DNA from: Cuniculiplasma divulgatum
GTDB taxonomy: Archaea > Thermoplasmatota > Thermoplasmata > Thermoplasmatales > Thermoplasmataceae
DNA: 64,000 nt
NCBI GenBank assembly: GCA_031200235.1
Contig: CP133595.1
Span: 868,001 to 932,000, forward strand
Direction: 5' to 3'
Shown here: positions 43,351 to 51,732 of the stretch, piece by piece
Position numbering within the stretch: position 1 is the first letter of the stretch
Layout of the letters: every line of letters begins with the position of its first letter
Notes under the pieces: model-generated
The model's database searches: none
Told to the model about the DNA's origin: nothing
Seen by the model: only the letters and a program-made list of their open reading frames with translations
Position numbers and translations under genes: made by a program

Positions 43351-43389
43351 TGGACCGGTCGGGATTTGGCTAATGTTTTAAGGGAACAC
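43351..43389 (+). repeat. tRNA-Ala 3'-end repeat R11
   Basis: The first 18 bases match the tRNA-Ala 3' end (TGGACCGGTCGGGATTTG); then GC, TAATGTTTTAAGGGAACAC. One of the best-preserved cores. Confidence 0.85.
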
Positions 43390-43398
43390 TATACAAAC

Positions 43399-43653
43399 CT
43401 ATCGTTCGTATATTCTGCTCCTGTGTCCCACCTTTAAGATCAGTATTCTAACAGATTCGTGCTTGATGTCAAGAATCACGCCATAATCTCCAACCCTAAG
43501 CCTGTAATATGGATATCTGACTAGTTTCTCGACAAACCTTTCAGGGTTTTGATAAAGCTGACCCACTTTCTCGTGAATTCTTTTGGCAATGGATCGGTCT
43601 AAACTTCTCATCTGATCTGCAGCCTTGATTGACCATATGATTTCGTATTCCAT
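43399..43653 (-). CDS. RelE/ParE-family toxin
   Basis: 84 residues: 'WSIKAADQMRSLDRSIAKRI', 'KLVRYPYYRLRVGDYGVILD' and 'ILILKVGHRSRIYER', the same fold signature as the toxin at 35562. It overlaps the antitoxin stop by one base on the minus strand. Its stop lies 10 bases from R11. Intact; this module is inverted relative to most others. Confidence 0.85.
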   Translation of the reverse strand: MEYEIIWSIKAADQMRSLDRSIAKRIHEKVGQLYQNPERFVEKLVRYPYYRLRVGDYGVILDIKHESVRILILKVGHRSRIYER

Positions 43654-43874
43654 CAGAGGCCAAGATCCTTTTTCAGTTTCTCATGTGTGACGAACTTGCC
43701 AGATTCAATTTCCTTTCTAGCTTCCTCTATATCTGCTATTGTCTCTTCACTAAGTTCACGAAGATCCTCCAGCATCCTTTCGATCACTTCTTCATAAGTT
43801 TCTCTTGGATGCAGCTTCATTGACTGTAATGTCTTCTTGGTCTCTTCCTTTATCTGGATCGTTGAAATAGTCAC
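43653..43874 (-). CDS. RelB-type antitoxin
   Basis: 73 residues: 'TISTIQIKEETKKTLQSMKL', 'ETYEEVIERMLEDLRELSEE' and C-terminal 'SGKFVTHEKLKKDLGL', closely like the antitoxin at 35347 in layout. Divergent from the small genes at 44.1 kb. Intact. Confidence 0.8.
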   Translation of the reverse strand: MTISTIQIKEETKKTLQSMKLHPRETYEEVIERMLEDLRELSEETIADIEEARKEIESGKFVTHEKLKKDLGL

Positions 43875-44110
43875 AGTTGTCTATAGTGTTCGATAGTATA
43901 AAGTTTTGTCGTATAGAGTTCTGTTGTTCAACCCTGACCTCTGGGATACTTAAAACCTCAAACTACCTTATATTCATTCGTCCTTGTGGATCCATAGAAG
44001 TTCTAAACGAGCTCATACACAATAAAACATGGCATTATCTTCAACTTGTAAAGCGAATTGCGTATTTCTGCATATATATTCGTAAAAAATAATCAATATG
44101 GTAGAGCAGC

Positions 44111-44260
44111 ATGGCTCAAGAGTATAATTTGAAATGCCATAAACGTGGTAACGATTTCGACCTTAACTATGATCAACTAAATAGCTTCTCAGATACTAAT
44201 GCAGGAATAACGTGGAAAGATGGCACCCACCGCTTTTCGTTCCCATTACCACATGTCTGA
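44111..44260 (+). CDS. Unrecognised 49-aa protein
   Basis: ATG 44111 gives 'MAQEYNLKCHKRGNDFDLNY', ending 'THRFSFPLPHV'. It is rich in polar and aromatic residues, with no signal or membrane segment. It overlaps the following small membrane frame by 8 bases. Too short for the usual gene finders; the reality of the gene is a judgement from codon composition and overlap. Confidence 0.35.
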   Translation: MAQEYNLKCHKRGNDFDLNYDQLNSFSDTNAGITWKDGTHRFSFPLPHV

Positions 44261-44453
44261 TGATGGAAAACAACTCCCTACGTGGTAAGCTGGTAATACG
44301 GCATTTCATTTATGGGTGATTGGCATCTTTGTACCTTCGATAACTGCGCTTGTACTCGTCTATCTGTGGACCAAGGAGATACACAATTCCGATAAAAATG
44401 CCAGACGGAATAGAACTTACGAGGAGAATGAACAATCTAAGCCTCTAAGTTGA
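44253..44453 (+). pseudogene. Small single-span membrane protein with an in-frame stop
   Basis: ATG 44253 gives 'MSDDGKQLPTW', then TAA, then in the same frame 'AGNTAFHLWVIGIFVPSI', a further hydrophobic stretch 'TALVLVYLW', and a polar tail to 44453. If the TAA was once AAA, this is a 66-residue membrane protein. The tail-anchored layout is clear; family unknown. Confidence 0.4.
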
Positions 44454-44491
44454 CTCTATAAATCACAAGGTTTCTAAACATTAATGTGGAA

Positions 44492-44530
44492 CGGACCGGT
44501 CGGGATTCGCTCAAAACATTAAGCGAATAA
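44492..44530 (+). repeat. tRNA-Ala 3'-end repeat R12
   Basis: CGGACCGGTCGGGATTCGC, then TCAAAACATTAAGCGAATAA. The core differs from the tRNA in 3 of 19 bases. Confidence 0.75.
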
Positions 44531-44663
44531 TTTTGCAGTACTTGAAAAATAGGAAACACTTCATTATCTCACAATGAGTAAATATTACTCGACACCCATG
44601 TCTAAATGGGCTGAAAGAAAACTATTATATTGTGGTTATACATTAATTATATGATGGATATAC

Positions 44664-44906
44664 ATGGATTACACAACCATACAGATTAGCCGATCTACAA
44701 GAGAGAAATTGAATGGACTAAGAGCGCACAAAAGAATGACGTACGATGAGTTGCTGAATGCACTCATGTCACTGATTCCTGAGGGCGATGAGGAGGGATT
44801 TTACACTGAGGATTTCAGGGCTTCTCTACTTAGAGGGCTCCTGGATGTGAAAGAGAAGAAGATCCACACCACGGAAGAAGTCAAGAAACAGTTGGGAATC
44901 CAGTGA
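44664..44906 (+). CDS. RelB-type antitoxin
   Basis: 80 residues, 'YTTIQISRSTREKLNGLRAH' with 'TYDELLNALMSLI' and the RelB-like tail 'KEKKIHTTEEVKKQLGI'. Overlaps the toxin by 4 bases. An AT-rich, partly symmetrical stretch upstream may be the operator. Confidence 0.8.
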   Translation: MDYTTIQISRSTREKLNGLRAHKRMTYDELLNALMSLIPEGDEEGFYTEDFRASLLRGLLDVKEKKIHTTEEVKKQLGIQ

Positions 44907-45157
44907 CAGACTTTGAGGTTGAATATTCGGAGGAATCCCTTTTCCAGCTTCGGGGTCTGGAAGTTCCTGTAGCCAAACGGATTATCCGGAAAATTGAAAG
45001 CACAAGAAGCGATCCACACAGGTTCTTTGTGAGGTTAGTCGGAAGAACAGAATACAAGTTGCGAGTTGGTGACTATAGAGTGATTGCGGATATTGAAGAA
45101 AATAGAAGAGTGATAGTTGTCAGATCACTGGGTCATAGAAAGAACGTCTACAAGTGA
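44903..45157 (+). CDS. RelE/ParE-family toxin
   Basis: 84 residues from a GTG in the antitoxin stop: 'FQLRGLEVPVAKRIIRKI', 'VRLVGRTEYKLRVGDYRVIA', 'IVVRSLGHRKNVYK'. Intact, and the same family as 35562 and 43399, although each differs enough to be a separate lineage. Confidence 0.85.
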   Translation: MTDFEVEYSEESLFQLRGLEVPVAKRIIRKIESTRSDPHRFFVRLVGRTEYKLRVGDYRVIADIEENRRVIVVRSLGHRKNVYK

Positions 45158-45248
45158 CCAGCCTCGTTTTTAATATGTGTGTTATTGTAATCATGAGAGT
45201 CAATTACTAAATGAATATAAACCGCGTACCTACAATATGCTTCACATG

Positions 45249-45602
45249 AGTAAGTCGCAAGTTAAATGCAAAAAGGCTGTTGCAATCGCCACAGCTCAAA
45301 TGCTGTTTTACATAGATCCAAACGTGGATCCAACACAAGAGATAAGGGAGTTTATCAGCATTCTGAATGGGAACACGGATTCGATTGCAACTCCTTATGG
45401 CTGGACCTCAGGAGACGATGTTGCGAAGTTGATTTTAAAGGAGGGACTGGACACTGAAGAAGTAAAACGTAGGATTTTGCTATACAAAATCAGAAAGCGT
45501 TTAACTGACAGCAAAAATGAGAACGATCTTAAAAGCGCTCTTTCTGATTATCTATCCGATTATAGCTACACGTCAAAAACATATGACGGATTGGTCGACT
45601 AG
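45249..45602 (+). CDS. Unrecognised protein, about 117 aa
   Basis: The longest frame begins at 45177; ATG 45240 or 45249 ('MSKSQVKCKKAVAIATAQML') is more likely. Helical, with a basic N-terminus and 'SIATPYGWTSGDDVAKLIL' in the middle. No motif recognised. It is followed after about 80 bases by another unrecognised gene in the same direction. Confidence 0.45.
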   Translation, partial: SKSQVKCKKAVAIATAQMLFYIDPNVDPTQEIREFISILNGNTDSIATPYGWTSGDDVAKLILKEGLDTEEVKRRILLYKIRKRLTDSKNENDLKSALSDYLSDYSYTSKTYDGLVD

Positions 45603-45680
45603 ATTCAGTTTTTTCCAAAGATTGCGCACAAGGATCTGGGTTCGGGACTTACCATAGACAATGAGAATATAGTGAATACC

Positions 45681-46136
45681 ATGAAAACATTCACGGAAAA
45701 AGAAAGTCTTCTTCAAAATGTTAATGCGAGAATCTCCAAGAAGGACGCCTACTACAAATTAGGGGAGGAACTCGAAAAATATCTTAGCGATGCTGGACTG
45801 GAATACGGGATTGACTACACTGTCGCTGATTTTGAGTGCATAAATAAGAATTTTTTTTGGTTCAAGGTTTACATTGGAGACCGTAGAATCCTCGACTCGT
45901 TTGAAGGCACTCTTGAAGAATTAAAAGAAACCTTGCTGAAAGAACTGGAATTAGAGGCAAGGAATAAAGTGACCTGCCCATTCTGTGGAAGGAAGATAGT
46001 AAGGTATGTCGCCATGAATAAACTAAAAAACTGTGAATGTGGTGCAAGGATTGAGATTACCAACTATACCGAGGCCAGAGGAAGCACCATTCACATGAAG
46101 AGAAAAGCATCCTTTAGGAAATCGGATGGAATCTGA
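45681..46136 (+). CDS. Unrecognised protein with C-terminal zinc ribbon, 151 aa
   Basis: ATG 45681 preferred (GTG 45672 in frame). The N-terminal half is helical and charged. Near residue 100 'CPFCGRKI' and 'NCECGARIEI' give four Cys that could bind zinc. No family recognised; a nucleic acid- or protein-binding accessory role is possible. It shares the R12-R13 cassette with a RelBE pair. Confidence 0.45.
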   Translation: MKTFTEKESLLQNVNARISKKDAYYKLGEELEKYLSDAGLEYGIDYTVADFECINKNFFWFKVYIGDRRILDSFEGTLEELKETLLKELELEARNKVTCPFCGRKIVRYVAMNKLKNCECGARIEITNYTEARGSTIHMKRKASFRKSDGI

Positions 46137-46225
46137 TTGCTATCAATACGTTCTTTGAATAGGTAATAGCATACCAGGCAGGAGGAAAAGTTATACACAG
46201 AATATGAGAGAATTGGAATTTACAA

Positions 46226-46264
46226 CGGATCGGATGGGAGTTGATTAAAGTCCTAAGCGAACAT
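46226..46264 (+). repeat. tRNA-Ala 3'-end repeat R13
   Basis: CGGATCGGATGGGAGTTGA, then TTAAAGTCCTAAGCGAACAT. Its arm is identical to the arm of R9; its core is not. Confidence 0.75.
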
Positions 46265-46377
46265 TCTGAAATATGATTTCCAGACGAAAAATATAGTGCG
46301 CTTTTGAAGGGGAGTGTTTGAACTGTATCCATGACAGTTTACCGTTAAATGTTCATATGGTGTGATGATTAGCATTC

Positions 46378-46614
46378 ATGGTCAAAACCACCATAAACCT
46401 GGACGAAGAGATCTACGCTGAAATCATCAAGGAATCCATAGAAAAATATGGCAGCACAAAGAATATGTCGAAGATCATTAACCAACGCCTCAGGAACAGG
46501 ATGAACACTACAGGGAAACGTAAAGTGCGAATTACCTTCAAGGCAAAAGAGAATCTTTCATCTCTGGATGCGGACAAGGAGATAAGGGAGGGATGGGAGG
46601 AAAGCAATAAATGA
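46378..46614 (+). CDS. VapB antitoxin, copy 2
   Basis: Identical in protein sequence to the antitoxin at 39484. Part of the duplicated cassette. Confidence 0.82.
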   Translation: MVKTTINLDEEIYAEIIKESIEKYGSTKNMSKIINQRLRNRMNTTGKRKVRITFKAKENLSSLDADKEIREGWEESNK

Positions 46615-47018
46615 CGGTCCTAGTTGACACCAGTGTTCTGGTGTATGATACCATAGAGAATTCCCCGCATCATGATAGTGCTAGTGAGCTTATCGATGAG
46701 TCAAATGATCCCATAATAAATTCGCTGTCAATTGTTGAACTTGGTTTTGTGCTTCCAAGGTATGGAATAGATAATGAAAGTGTTCGAATGAAGATAGAGG
46801 AATTATTGCAAAGTGATTATTTCACAGTCTCCTGGCTTTCTGGAAAGATGATGGAAAAAGTATCCTCTTTCATGGCTGAAAACAAGCTGAGTTTCAGAGA
46901 TTTCAATGACTGGATAATAGCGTATGATGCAAATTCGAGAAAGGTACCTTTAGTCACTTTTGATAAAATACTGCAAAAGCAATGCAAAAAGCTTGGTATC
47001 CAAGTTATTGAGATCTAG
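46611..47018 (+). CDS. VapC PIN-domain toxin, copy 2
   Basis: Identical in protein sequence to the toxin at 39717, with the same PIN acidic residues and 4-base overlap with the antitoxin. Having two identical pairs means either antitoxin can neutralise either toxin. Confidence 0.88.
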   Translation: MTVLVDTSVLVYDTIENSPHHDSASELIDESNDPIINSLSIVELGFVLPRYGIDNESVRMKIEELLQSDYFTVSWLSGKMMEKVSSFMAENKLSFRDFNDWIIAYDANSRKVPLVTFDKILQKQCKKLGIQVIEI

Positions 47019-47027
47019 TTTGATGAA

Positions 47028-47066
47028 TGGGCCGGTCTGGATTTGATTAAAGTTTTAAGGGAACAC
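47028..47066 (+). repeat. tRNA-Ala 3'-end repeat R14
   Basis: TGGGCCGGTCTGGATTTGA (core identical to R10), then TTAAAGTTTTAAGGGAACAC. Left border of the copper/cupredoxin cassette. Confidence 0.85.
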
Positions 47067-47253
47067 CATAAATTCTTTTAAACCCAATGTGAATCTATTT
47101 TGTAGTGAAAACAAAGCATTTGTTGCTTTCTGTATGGTGGCATACGGCGTACTACACCTTCTAAGATATCACTGTATTAAGTTCTTTTGCTGGTGAAATT
47201 GGAAATACTTTATACCCACCTACAGTACCAGAAAAGAGTTAAGAACTCACATA

Positions 47254-47269
47254 GTCTAACATAATAGAC
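47254..47269. promoter_or_regulatory. Inverted repeat before the DUF4396 gene
   Basis: GTCTA and TAGAC separated by 6 bases. A candidate operator, weak. Confidence 0.25.
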
Positions 47270-47296
47270 CATAAGACCCAGAAGAAGTTGTGTGAA

Positions 47297-48115
47297 ATGT
47301 ATACCTCAGTTCTTGAAGGGGTGATATTGCTTTGGTTTGCGCTTGCATTTCCCTTTCTTATATTCGTAATCCTGGACATACGTTCCACCCCGGAGAACCC
47401 AATCCTTAAACTGGGATTTGTCTTGGTAACAGCTTATACAGGAGTTATAGGGGCTTTCCTTTATGTGGTAGGGTGCAGAGAGCCTCTACCTGGTCTTCAT
47501 GAACGCTACGTTTCTGCAAGATGGAGACAGGTACTCGGGTCGACAATCCACTGCGTCGCAGGAGACGGCATAGGAATATTAGTGGGTGCGGTAATTAGTT
47601 CTGTAATACACGTTTCTCCATTTTTTGATGTGCCCATTGAATATTTTCTTGGTTTTCTTTTTGGATGGGCGATATTCCAGTCACTGTTCATGCGTGATAT
47701 GGCAGGTGGTTCTTACAGGCGTTCTTTAGCTTCGACTTTTATACCGGAACTGCTCTCCATGAATCTGCTGATGACTGCAATGATTCCCATTTCCACTATC
47801 TCCTTGGCAAACCTTCCTGAAGGTCATAACCCGTTAGGAGTGGTGTTCTGGTTTATATTCTCCATGGCTCTCCTGGGAGGCTTAGGAATGGCTTACCCAA
47901 TGAACTGGTGGCTGGTGTCAAGGCACCTTAAGCACGGCATGATGACTGTCAGGCCTAAAACACACGATTCAGAAAATATGACAAGCCAGCATATAGATAT
48001 GCACCACATGAAAGAATCTCTTCCTGGTAGGAGGATCATATTGATAATGGCATCCATATCAATTCTGGCGCTAACCGCAGGAATAACGATTGCATGGCTT
48101 TTTGGCGGTCTGTAA
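47297..48115 (+). CDS. DUF4396 membrane protein
   Basis: About 272 residues with about seven hydrophobic helices. 'IHCVAGDGIGILVGAVI' and the C-terminal 'AYPMNWWLVSRHLKHGMM' match the DUF4396 family, found beside copper and heavy-metal genes in many bacteria and archaea. A Met/His-rich segment ('HIDMHHM') before the last helix could bind copper. ATG 47297 preferred to TTG 47288. Convergent with the copper ATPase. Function not established. Confidence 0.7.
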   Translation: MYTSVLEGVILLWFALAFPFLIFVILDIRSTPENPILKLGFVLVTAYTGVIGAFLYVVGCREPLPGLHERYVSARWRQVLGSTIHCVAGDGIGILVGAVISSVIHVSPFFDVPIEYFLGFLFGWAIFQSLFMRDMAGGSYRRSLASTFIPELLSMNLLMTAMIPISTISLANLPEGHNPLGVVFWFIFSMALLGGLGMAYPMNWWLVSRHLKHGMMTVRPKTHDSENMTSQHIDMHHMKESLPGRRIILIMASISILALTAGITIAWLFGGL

Positions 48116-48169
48116 ATGTGTGTCGAAGTAAAATAAAAAGTGTGATATCTGCTTTATTAAGCCTGTATT

Positions 48170-50278
48170 TCAATCCGAAGGATGGGGCTGAGCCGTTTTT
48201 GAGTAAAGGCGAAGGTCCCTTCTTTTCCATTCCTTGCTCATCTTCTTTCTGAGCATCAGAGAGTTTATCACCACAGATGATGAACTCATGCCCATTGCAA
48301 ACGCAGCGAGGATCGGAAGCACAGAGAAGACGGACAATCCGAGAAAGGGAACCAGCACCCCGCCAGCAATTGGCATCAGCAGCGTGTTGTAGCCCACAGC
48401 CCACCCGATGTTCTGCTTTATCTTTGTGATGGTTTTGGTTCCTATGATCCTGGTCAGTATGAGCTGTCTCAGGTCGTTGTTAATGAGTATAATGTCACCA
48501 CTTTCCCTAGCGATATCCGTGCCGGAGCCCATTGCAATACCAACGTCTGCTGTTTCAAGTGCCACGGTATCATTGATACCATCTCCTGTAAACATGACGA
48601 AGTCTCCTTTCGCCTGGTATTCCTTGATAATTTCTGATTTGTTTTCCGGAAGAACCTCCGCGTGGATATCATTGATTCCAAGAATGTTGGCAACCCTTTC
48701 GGCCTCAGATTTCGAATCCCCCGTTACCATGGCAGTTCTTATGCCGAGCTTCCTGAGTTCTGTTATTGTGGCAACTGCACTCTCCCGAACGGTGTATGCA
48801 AGCGTTATATCTCCTATACTCAAACCGTCCACGTAAACGGATACCACAGATCCTCCCGCACGACTGGCCCTAGTTATTTTTACCTCCCTGCCATCAACAG
48901 TGCCCGATATTCCCATACCAGGCATCTCTTTGACCCCCTGCGCCTCATCGATCGAAATGGAGGCTTTTCCAGCCTCCTTTATTATGGCCCTGGCTATGGG
49001 ATGGTTGGAAGATCTCTCAACGGAAGCTGCCATACGCAGCATATCATCTCTTGACCATCCGCTTTCAGGGAGAATGTGAGTAACAGCCGGATCCGGCTCC
49101 GTAAGTGTGCCAGTCTTGTCGAATACAGCCATATTGACCTTTGACAGCCTGTCCAGAGCGCTGGTATTCTTTATTATTATACCGTTCTCGGAGGCGTAAT
49201 TCGAGGATATGAGTAATGTGATTGGCCCGGCAAGTCCGATGGCACACGGGCAGGCTATGACTACAACCGAGACAAATGCCAGGACTGCAATTTCCAGGGG
49301 AAGGGCAAAACCTGTACTATTGAGGTAGAAATACCAGAATAGTCCCGAAGCCAGGGCCGCGGCAATTACCACTGGAACAAATATTGCTGAGAACACGTCT
49401 GCAATTCTCTGTACTTTTGCCCTTCCTGAAATTGCCCTCTGGATCAGTTCATATATCTGGCTAACGGTACTGTTCTTTCCAGTCCTTGTAACACTGATCT
49501 TAAGGACGCCATTGAGGTTGGAAGTGCCGGATGAAACTGTGTCGCCTTTCTTTTTCAATACCGGTTCCTGTTCTCCGGTGAGCATGGATTCATCCACTTC
49601 AGCCGAACCGTCGTAGATTTTCCCGTCTGCAGGGATGGATTCGCCAGGCCTTATAAGTATAATGTTGCCTTCCCTGAGTTCGTCTGTTGGTGTGTCAACT
49701 TCCTTTCCATTTTCTGTGATCACGTGCGAAACATTTGGGATAAGCTCCAGAAGCTTACTGGCAGCCCTGTTGGCACGAACCTTTGTCAGGTTCTCAATGA
49801 AGTTTCCCGTGAGTATGAGTGTAATGATGAATGCAGACGCGTCAAAGTAGACGTCTGCAGCCGGTATCTTACCTGGGAAAAAGGTAACATAGCTGGAGAA
49901 TATGAATGCAGTAAGTGTTCCCATTGAGATCAGGAGGTCCATGTTTCCGGATCTGCTCCTGATAGCATGATATGCTCCTTCGTAGAATCCATATCCAGAG
50001 TAAAACTGAACCGGAAGAGTCAGCATAAAGAGGGCAATATCCTTGTATGCCTGTCCAAGAAAAAGGCTTCCTGGAACCAGGTAGTTTATGATTATGATCG
50101 GTATCGCGAGGCCCCACCCAAGAACAAGTCGCCTTTTTAGGCGAGTCGCTTCTTTTTCCGGTGAACTATACTTCTGCTGGCAGGTTTTAGAACAAAAATA
50201 GTACGTTTGCCCGTCGACTACCGACGTCAGATCGGTATCCTCAGGTACAAACATTCCACATACGGGATCAGTTGGCAT
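48170..50278 (-). CDS. copA: Copper-exporting P1B-type ATPase with N-terminal YHS domain
   Basis: 702 residues. An N-terminal YHS domain has 'DPVCGMFVPE' and 'YYFCSKTC' (Cys7, 29, 33) in place of a classical CxxC heavy-metal domain. Actuator 'LTGEQEP', CPC at 343-345 in 'VIACPCAIG', phosphorylation site 'DKTGTLTE' at 387, HP locus 'SNHPIARA' and hinge 'GDGINDTVALE'. The last helix 'MGMSSSSVVINSL' fits Cu+ export. The ends converge with the DUF4396 gene. Copper-responsive control through the TRASH regulator at 50506 is likely. Confidence 0.93.
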   Translation of the reverse strand: MPTDPVCGMFVPEDTDLTSVVDGQTYYFCSKTCQQKYSSPEKEATRLKRRLVLGWGLAIPIIIINYLVPGSLFLGQAYKDIALFMLTLPVQFYSGYGFYEGAYHAIRSRSGNMDLLISMGTLTAFIFSSYVTFFPGKIPAADVYFDASAFIITLILTGNFIENLTKVRANRAASKLLELIPNVSHVITENGKEVDTPTDELREGNIILIRPGESIPADGKIYDGSAEVDESMLTGEQEPVLKKKGDTVSSGTSNLNGVLKISVTRTGKNSTVSQIYELIQRAISGRAKVQRIADVFSAIFVPVVIAAALASGLFWYFYLNSTGFALPLEIAVLAFVSVVVIACPCAIGLAGPITLLISSNYASENGIIIKNTSALDRLSKVNMAVFDKTGTLTEPDPAVTHILPESGWSRDDMLRMAASVERSSNHPIARAIIKEAGKASISIDEAQGVKEMPGMGISGTVDGREVKITRASRAGGSVVSVYVDGLSIGDITLAYTVRESAVATITELRKLGIRTAMVTGDSKSEAERVANILGINDIHAEVLPENKSEIIKEYQAKGDFVMFTGDGINDTVALETADVGIAMGSGTDIARESGDIILINNDLRQLILTRIIGTKTITKIKQNIGWAVGYNTLLMPIAGGVLVPFLGLSVFSVLPILAAFAMGMSSSSVVINSLMLRKKMSKEWKRRDLRLYSKTAQPHPSD

Positions 50279-50289
50279 TTATGTTCTCC

Positions 50290-50430
50290 TTACCTACTGT
50301 ATTTCAGGGGGTTCTTGTCGAATTCTGACTTGCAGTGGCTACTGCAGAAGTAGAACGTTTTTCCCTGGAACTCGCTCTTCAGGTCAGTGCTCTCCTTCAC
50401 TTTCATTCCGCATATTACATCTGTGGCCAT
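50290..50430 (-). CDS. Small YHS-domain metal chaperone-like protein, 46 aa
   Basis: From ATG 50430 it reads 'MATDVICGMKVKEST' and ends 'YFCSSHCKSEFDKNPLKYS', a stand-alone YHS domain (Cys pattern like that at the start of the ATPase). A longer frame to 50499 is unlikely. It sits between the copper ATPase and the divergent regulator, the place of the TRASH-type chaperone CopM in Sulfolobus. Likely hands Cu+ to the exporter. Confidence 0.75.
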   Translation of the reverse strand: MATDVICGMKVKESTDLKSEFQGKTFYFCSSHCKSEFDKNPLKYSR

Positions 50431-50505
50431 AGTTATGAATTGTGTTGATATACATATATTATATCTATCCATAATGTTAAAGTAGATGAGTAAAATCATT
50501 ACATT
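50431..50505. promoter_or_regulatory. Divergent promoter region of the copper genes
   Basis: About 75 bases with AT-rich boxes for both directions (TAATATAT for the minus strand, AATGTTAAAG about 27 bases before ATG 50506). The regulator probably binds here; no clear palindrome was picked. Confidence 0.4.
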
Positions 50506-51042
50506 ATGAGAAGAAATCTTTCTGAACTGGAACAGAGGCTCATATTATTGCTCAAGAGAAATTCCAGGATGAGCATAGTGGACATGGCAAGTGAGCTGGG
50601 CATCAGCAGGCTTACGGCCAAGAAAGCCCTGGACTCCATAATATCAAGCGGAAGGATCAAGAAATTCACCATCTCCATTGCAGATGAAGAAAAGGATATG
50701 GTCCTCGTATACACTGACAATTTAGAGAACATACCGGAAAATATTATCCTGGAGCGCTTCTCTCTCATAGACGGATCCTATATGGTGATCCTCTACTATG
50801 AGGACCTCATAAAGTTAAAGAAGGCTAGCATAAAAAGAGTTGAAATAGCAACCTCAAGAGAATCGTATGAAAACATGAACAGGGTAGAAAATATCCACTG
50901 CGATTACTGCGGAAAAGAGATCAAGGACAGTCCGATCTCAGTAGGAATAAGGGGGAAGACATATTACGTGTGCTGTCCGAACTGTGAGAGAGACCTCAAG
51001 AAAAGAGGGGAGATGATTCCTGAAGAAGATTCCAGACACTAG
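50506..51042 (+). CDS. copT: Copper-responsive HTH regulator with C-terminal TRASH domain (CopT/CopR-like)
   Basis: 178 residues. An N-terminal Lrp/AsnC-like helix-turn-helix ('SIVDMASELGISRLTAKKAL', about 23-42) is followed by an effector-like middle and a C-terminal TRASH zinc-knuckle with Cys132, 135, 156, 157 and 160 ('CDYCGKEI', 'YYVCCPNC'). Sulfolobales CopT/CopR have the same order and control copA. Divergent from the ATPase/YHS pair. Confidence 0.85.
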   Translation: MRRNLSELEQRLILLLKRNSRMSIVDMASELGISRLTAKKALDSIISSGRIKKFTISIADEEKDMVLVYTDNLENIPENIILERFSLIDGSYMVILYYEDLIKLKKASIKRVEIATSRESYENMNRVENIHCDYCGKEIKDSPISVGIRGKTYYVCCPNCERDLKKRGEMIPEEDSRH

Positions 51043-51179
51043 CATGTACGGATAGATGCTGTTGATAAAAGGGATGCTACAGTTCTAATCAAACATTCTC
51101 ATAACGTCTAATATATTGGAGCTGCCTGGACAGTTTGGTCAGAGATATTATAAATAACTGAGATGAATTATAATCTACC

Positions 51180-51593
51180 ATGAGTTCAGTGAGAGATTTA
51201 ACTAACGGAGTGGACTCATCATCTGGCGTGGCTGAAAATAAACTGGCGGACAAGAATTCAAACATTCCAGATTCAATTGCTGTTGGGAAAGGGAAAGTTG
51301 AATCGGGAAAGGGAGTAATAAAGGCTGTTAAAGGGAAATTTTTAGTCTTGGAACTGGTTGAAGAAAAAGGGCCTTGCCCCGATAATATGTGCCAATTGGA
51401 AGCTAAAATCACTGCAAGGATTCTTTATGACATCAACGATCCATCCCTATATGAAATGATTAAAACAGACAGGTTCACAATAGCCATCAGCAAAGCTGTC
51501 TGGCGCGCCATAGATAGGGGCAGGCAGAACATCTCTATCAGGAAAGGACGATTTGGCAGTCTGATCGTGAAGGGTTTCTCACTAACCTACTGA
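51180..51593 (+). CDS. Unrecognised protein, 137 aa
   Basis: A disordered, Ser/Asn-rich first 40 residues leads to a beta-rich domain ('VIKAVKGKFLVLELVEEKG', 'GPCPDNMCQLEAKIT'). Two Cys ('CPDNMC') could bind a metal. 'RIILYD'-like and 'RFTIAISKAVWRAIDRGRQN' follow. No family is recognised. Position within the copper cassette is the only clue. Confidence 0.5.
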   Translation: MSSVRDLTNGVDSSSGVAENKLADKNSNIPDSIAVGKGKVESGKGVIKAVKGKFLVLELVEEKGPCPDNMCQLEAKITARILYDINDPSLYEMIKTDRFTIAISKAVWRAIDRGRQNISIRKGRFGSLIVKGFSLTY

Positions 51594-51732
51594 TACGCCC
51601 ATGCTCTTTTACACCATCTTATGGGGTGTGATCTCACCTCAGGGTGATTCTTATCGTTATGTACGTTTCTGGTGATCATATTTTACAGATTGAATAAAGT
51701 ATGGTTTTATACATTAACAAGATTTCATAACT

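Larger units (their letters stand above)
46245..47046 (+). repeat. 802-bp VapBC cassette, copy 2
   Basis: Second copy of 39351-40152. It ends at the last base of the R14 core and is then followed by an arm, where copy 1 is followed by tRNA body sequence. Confidence 0.9.
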
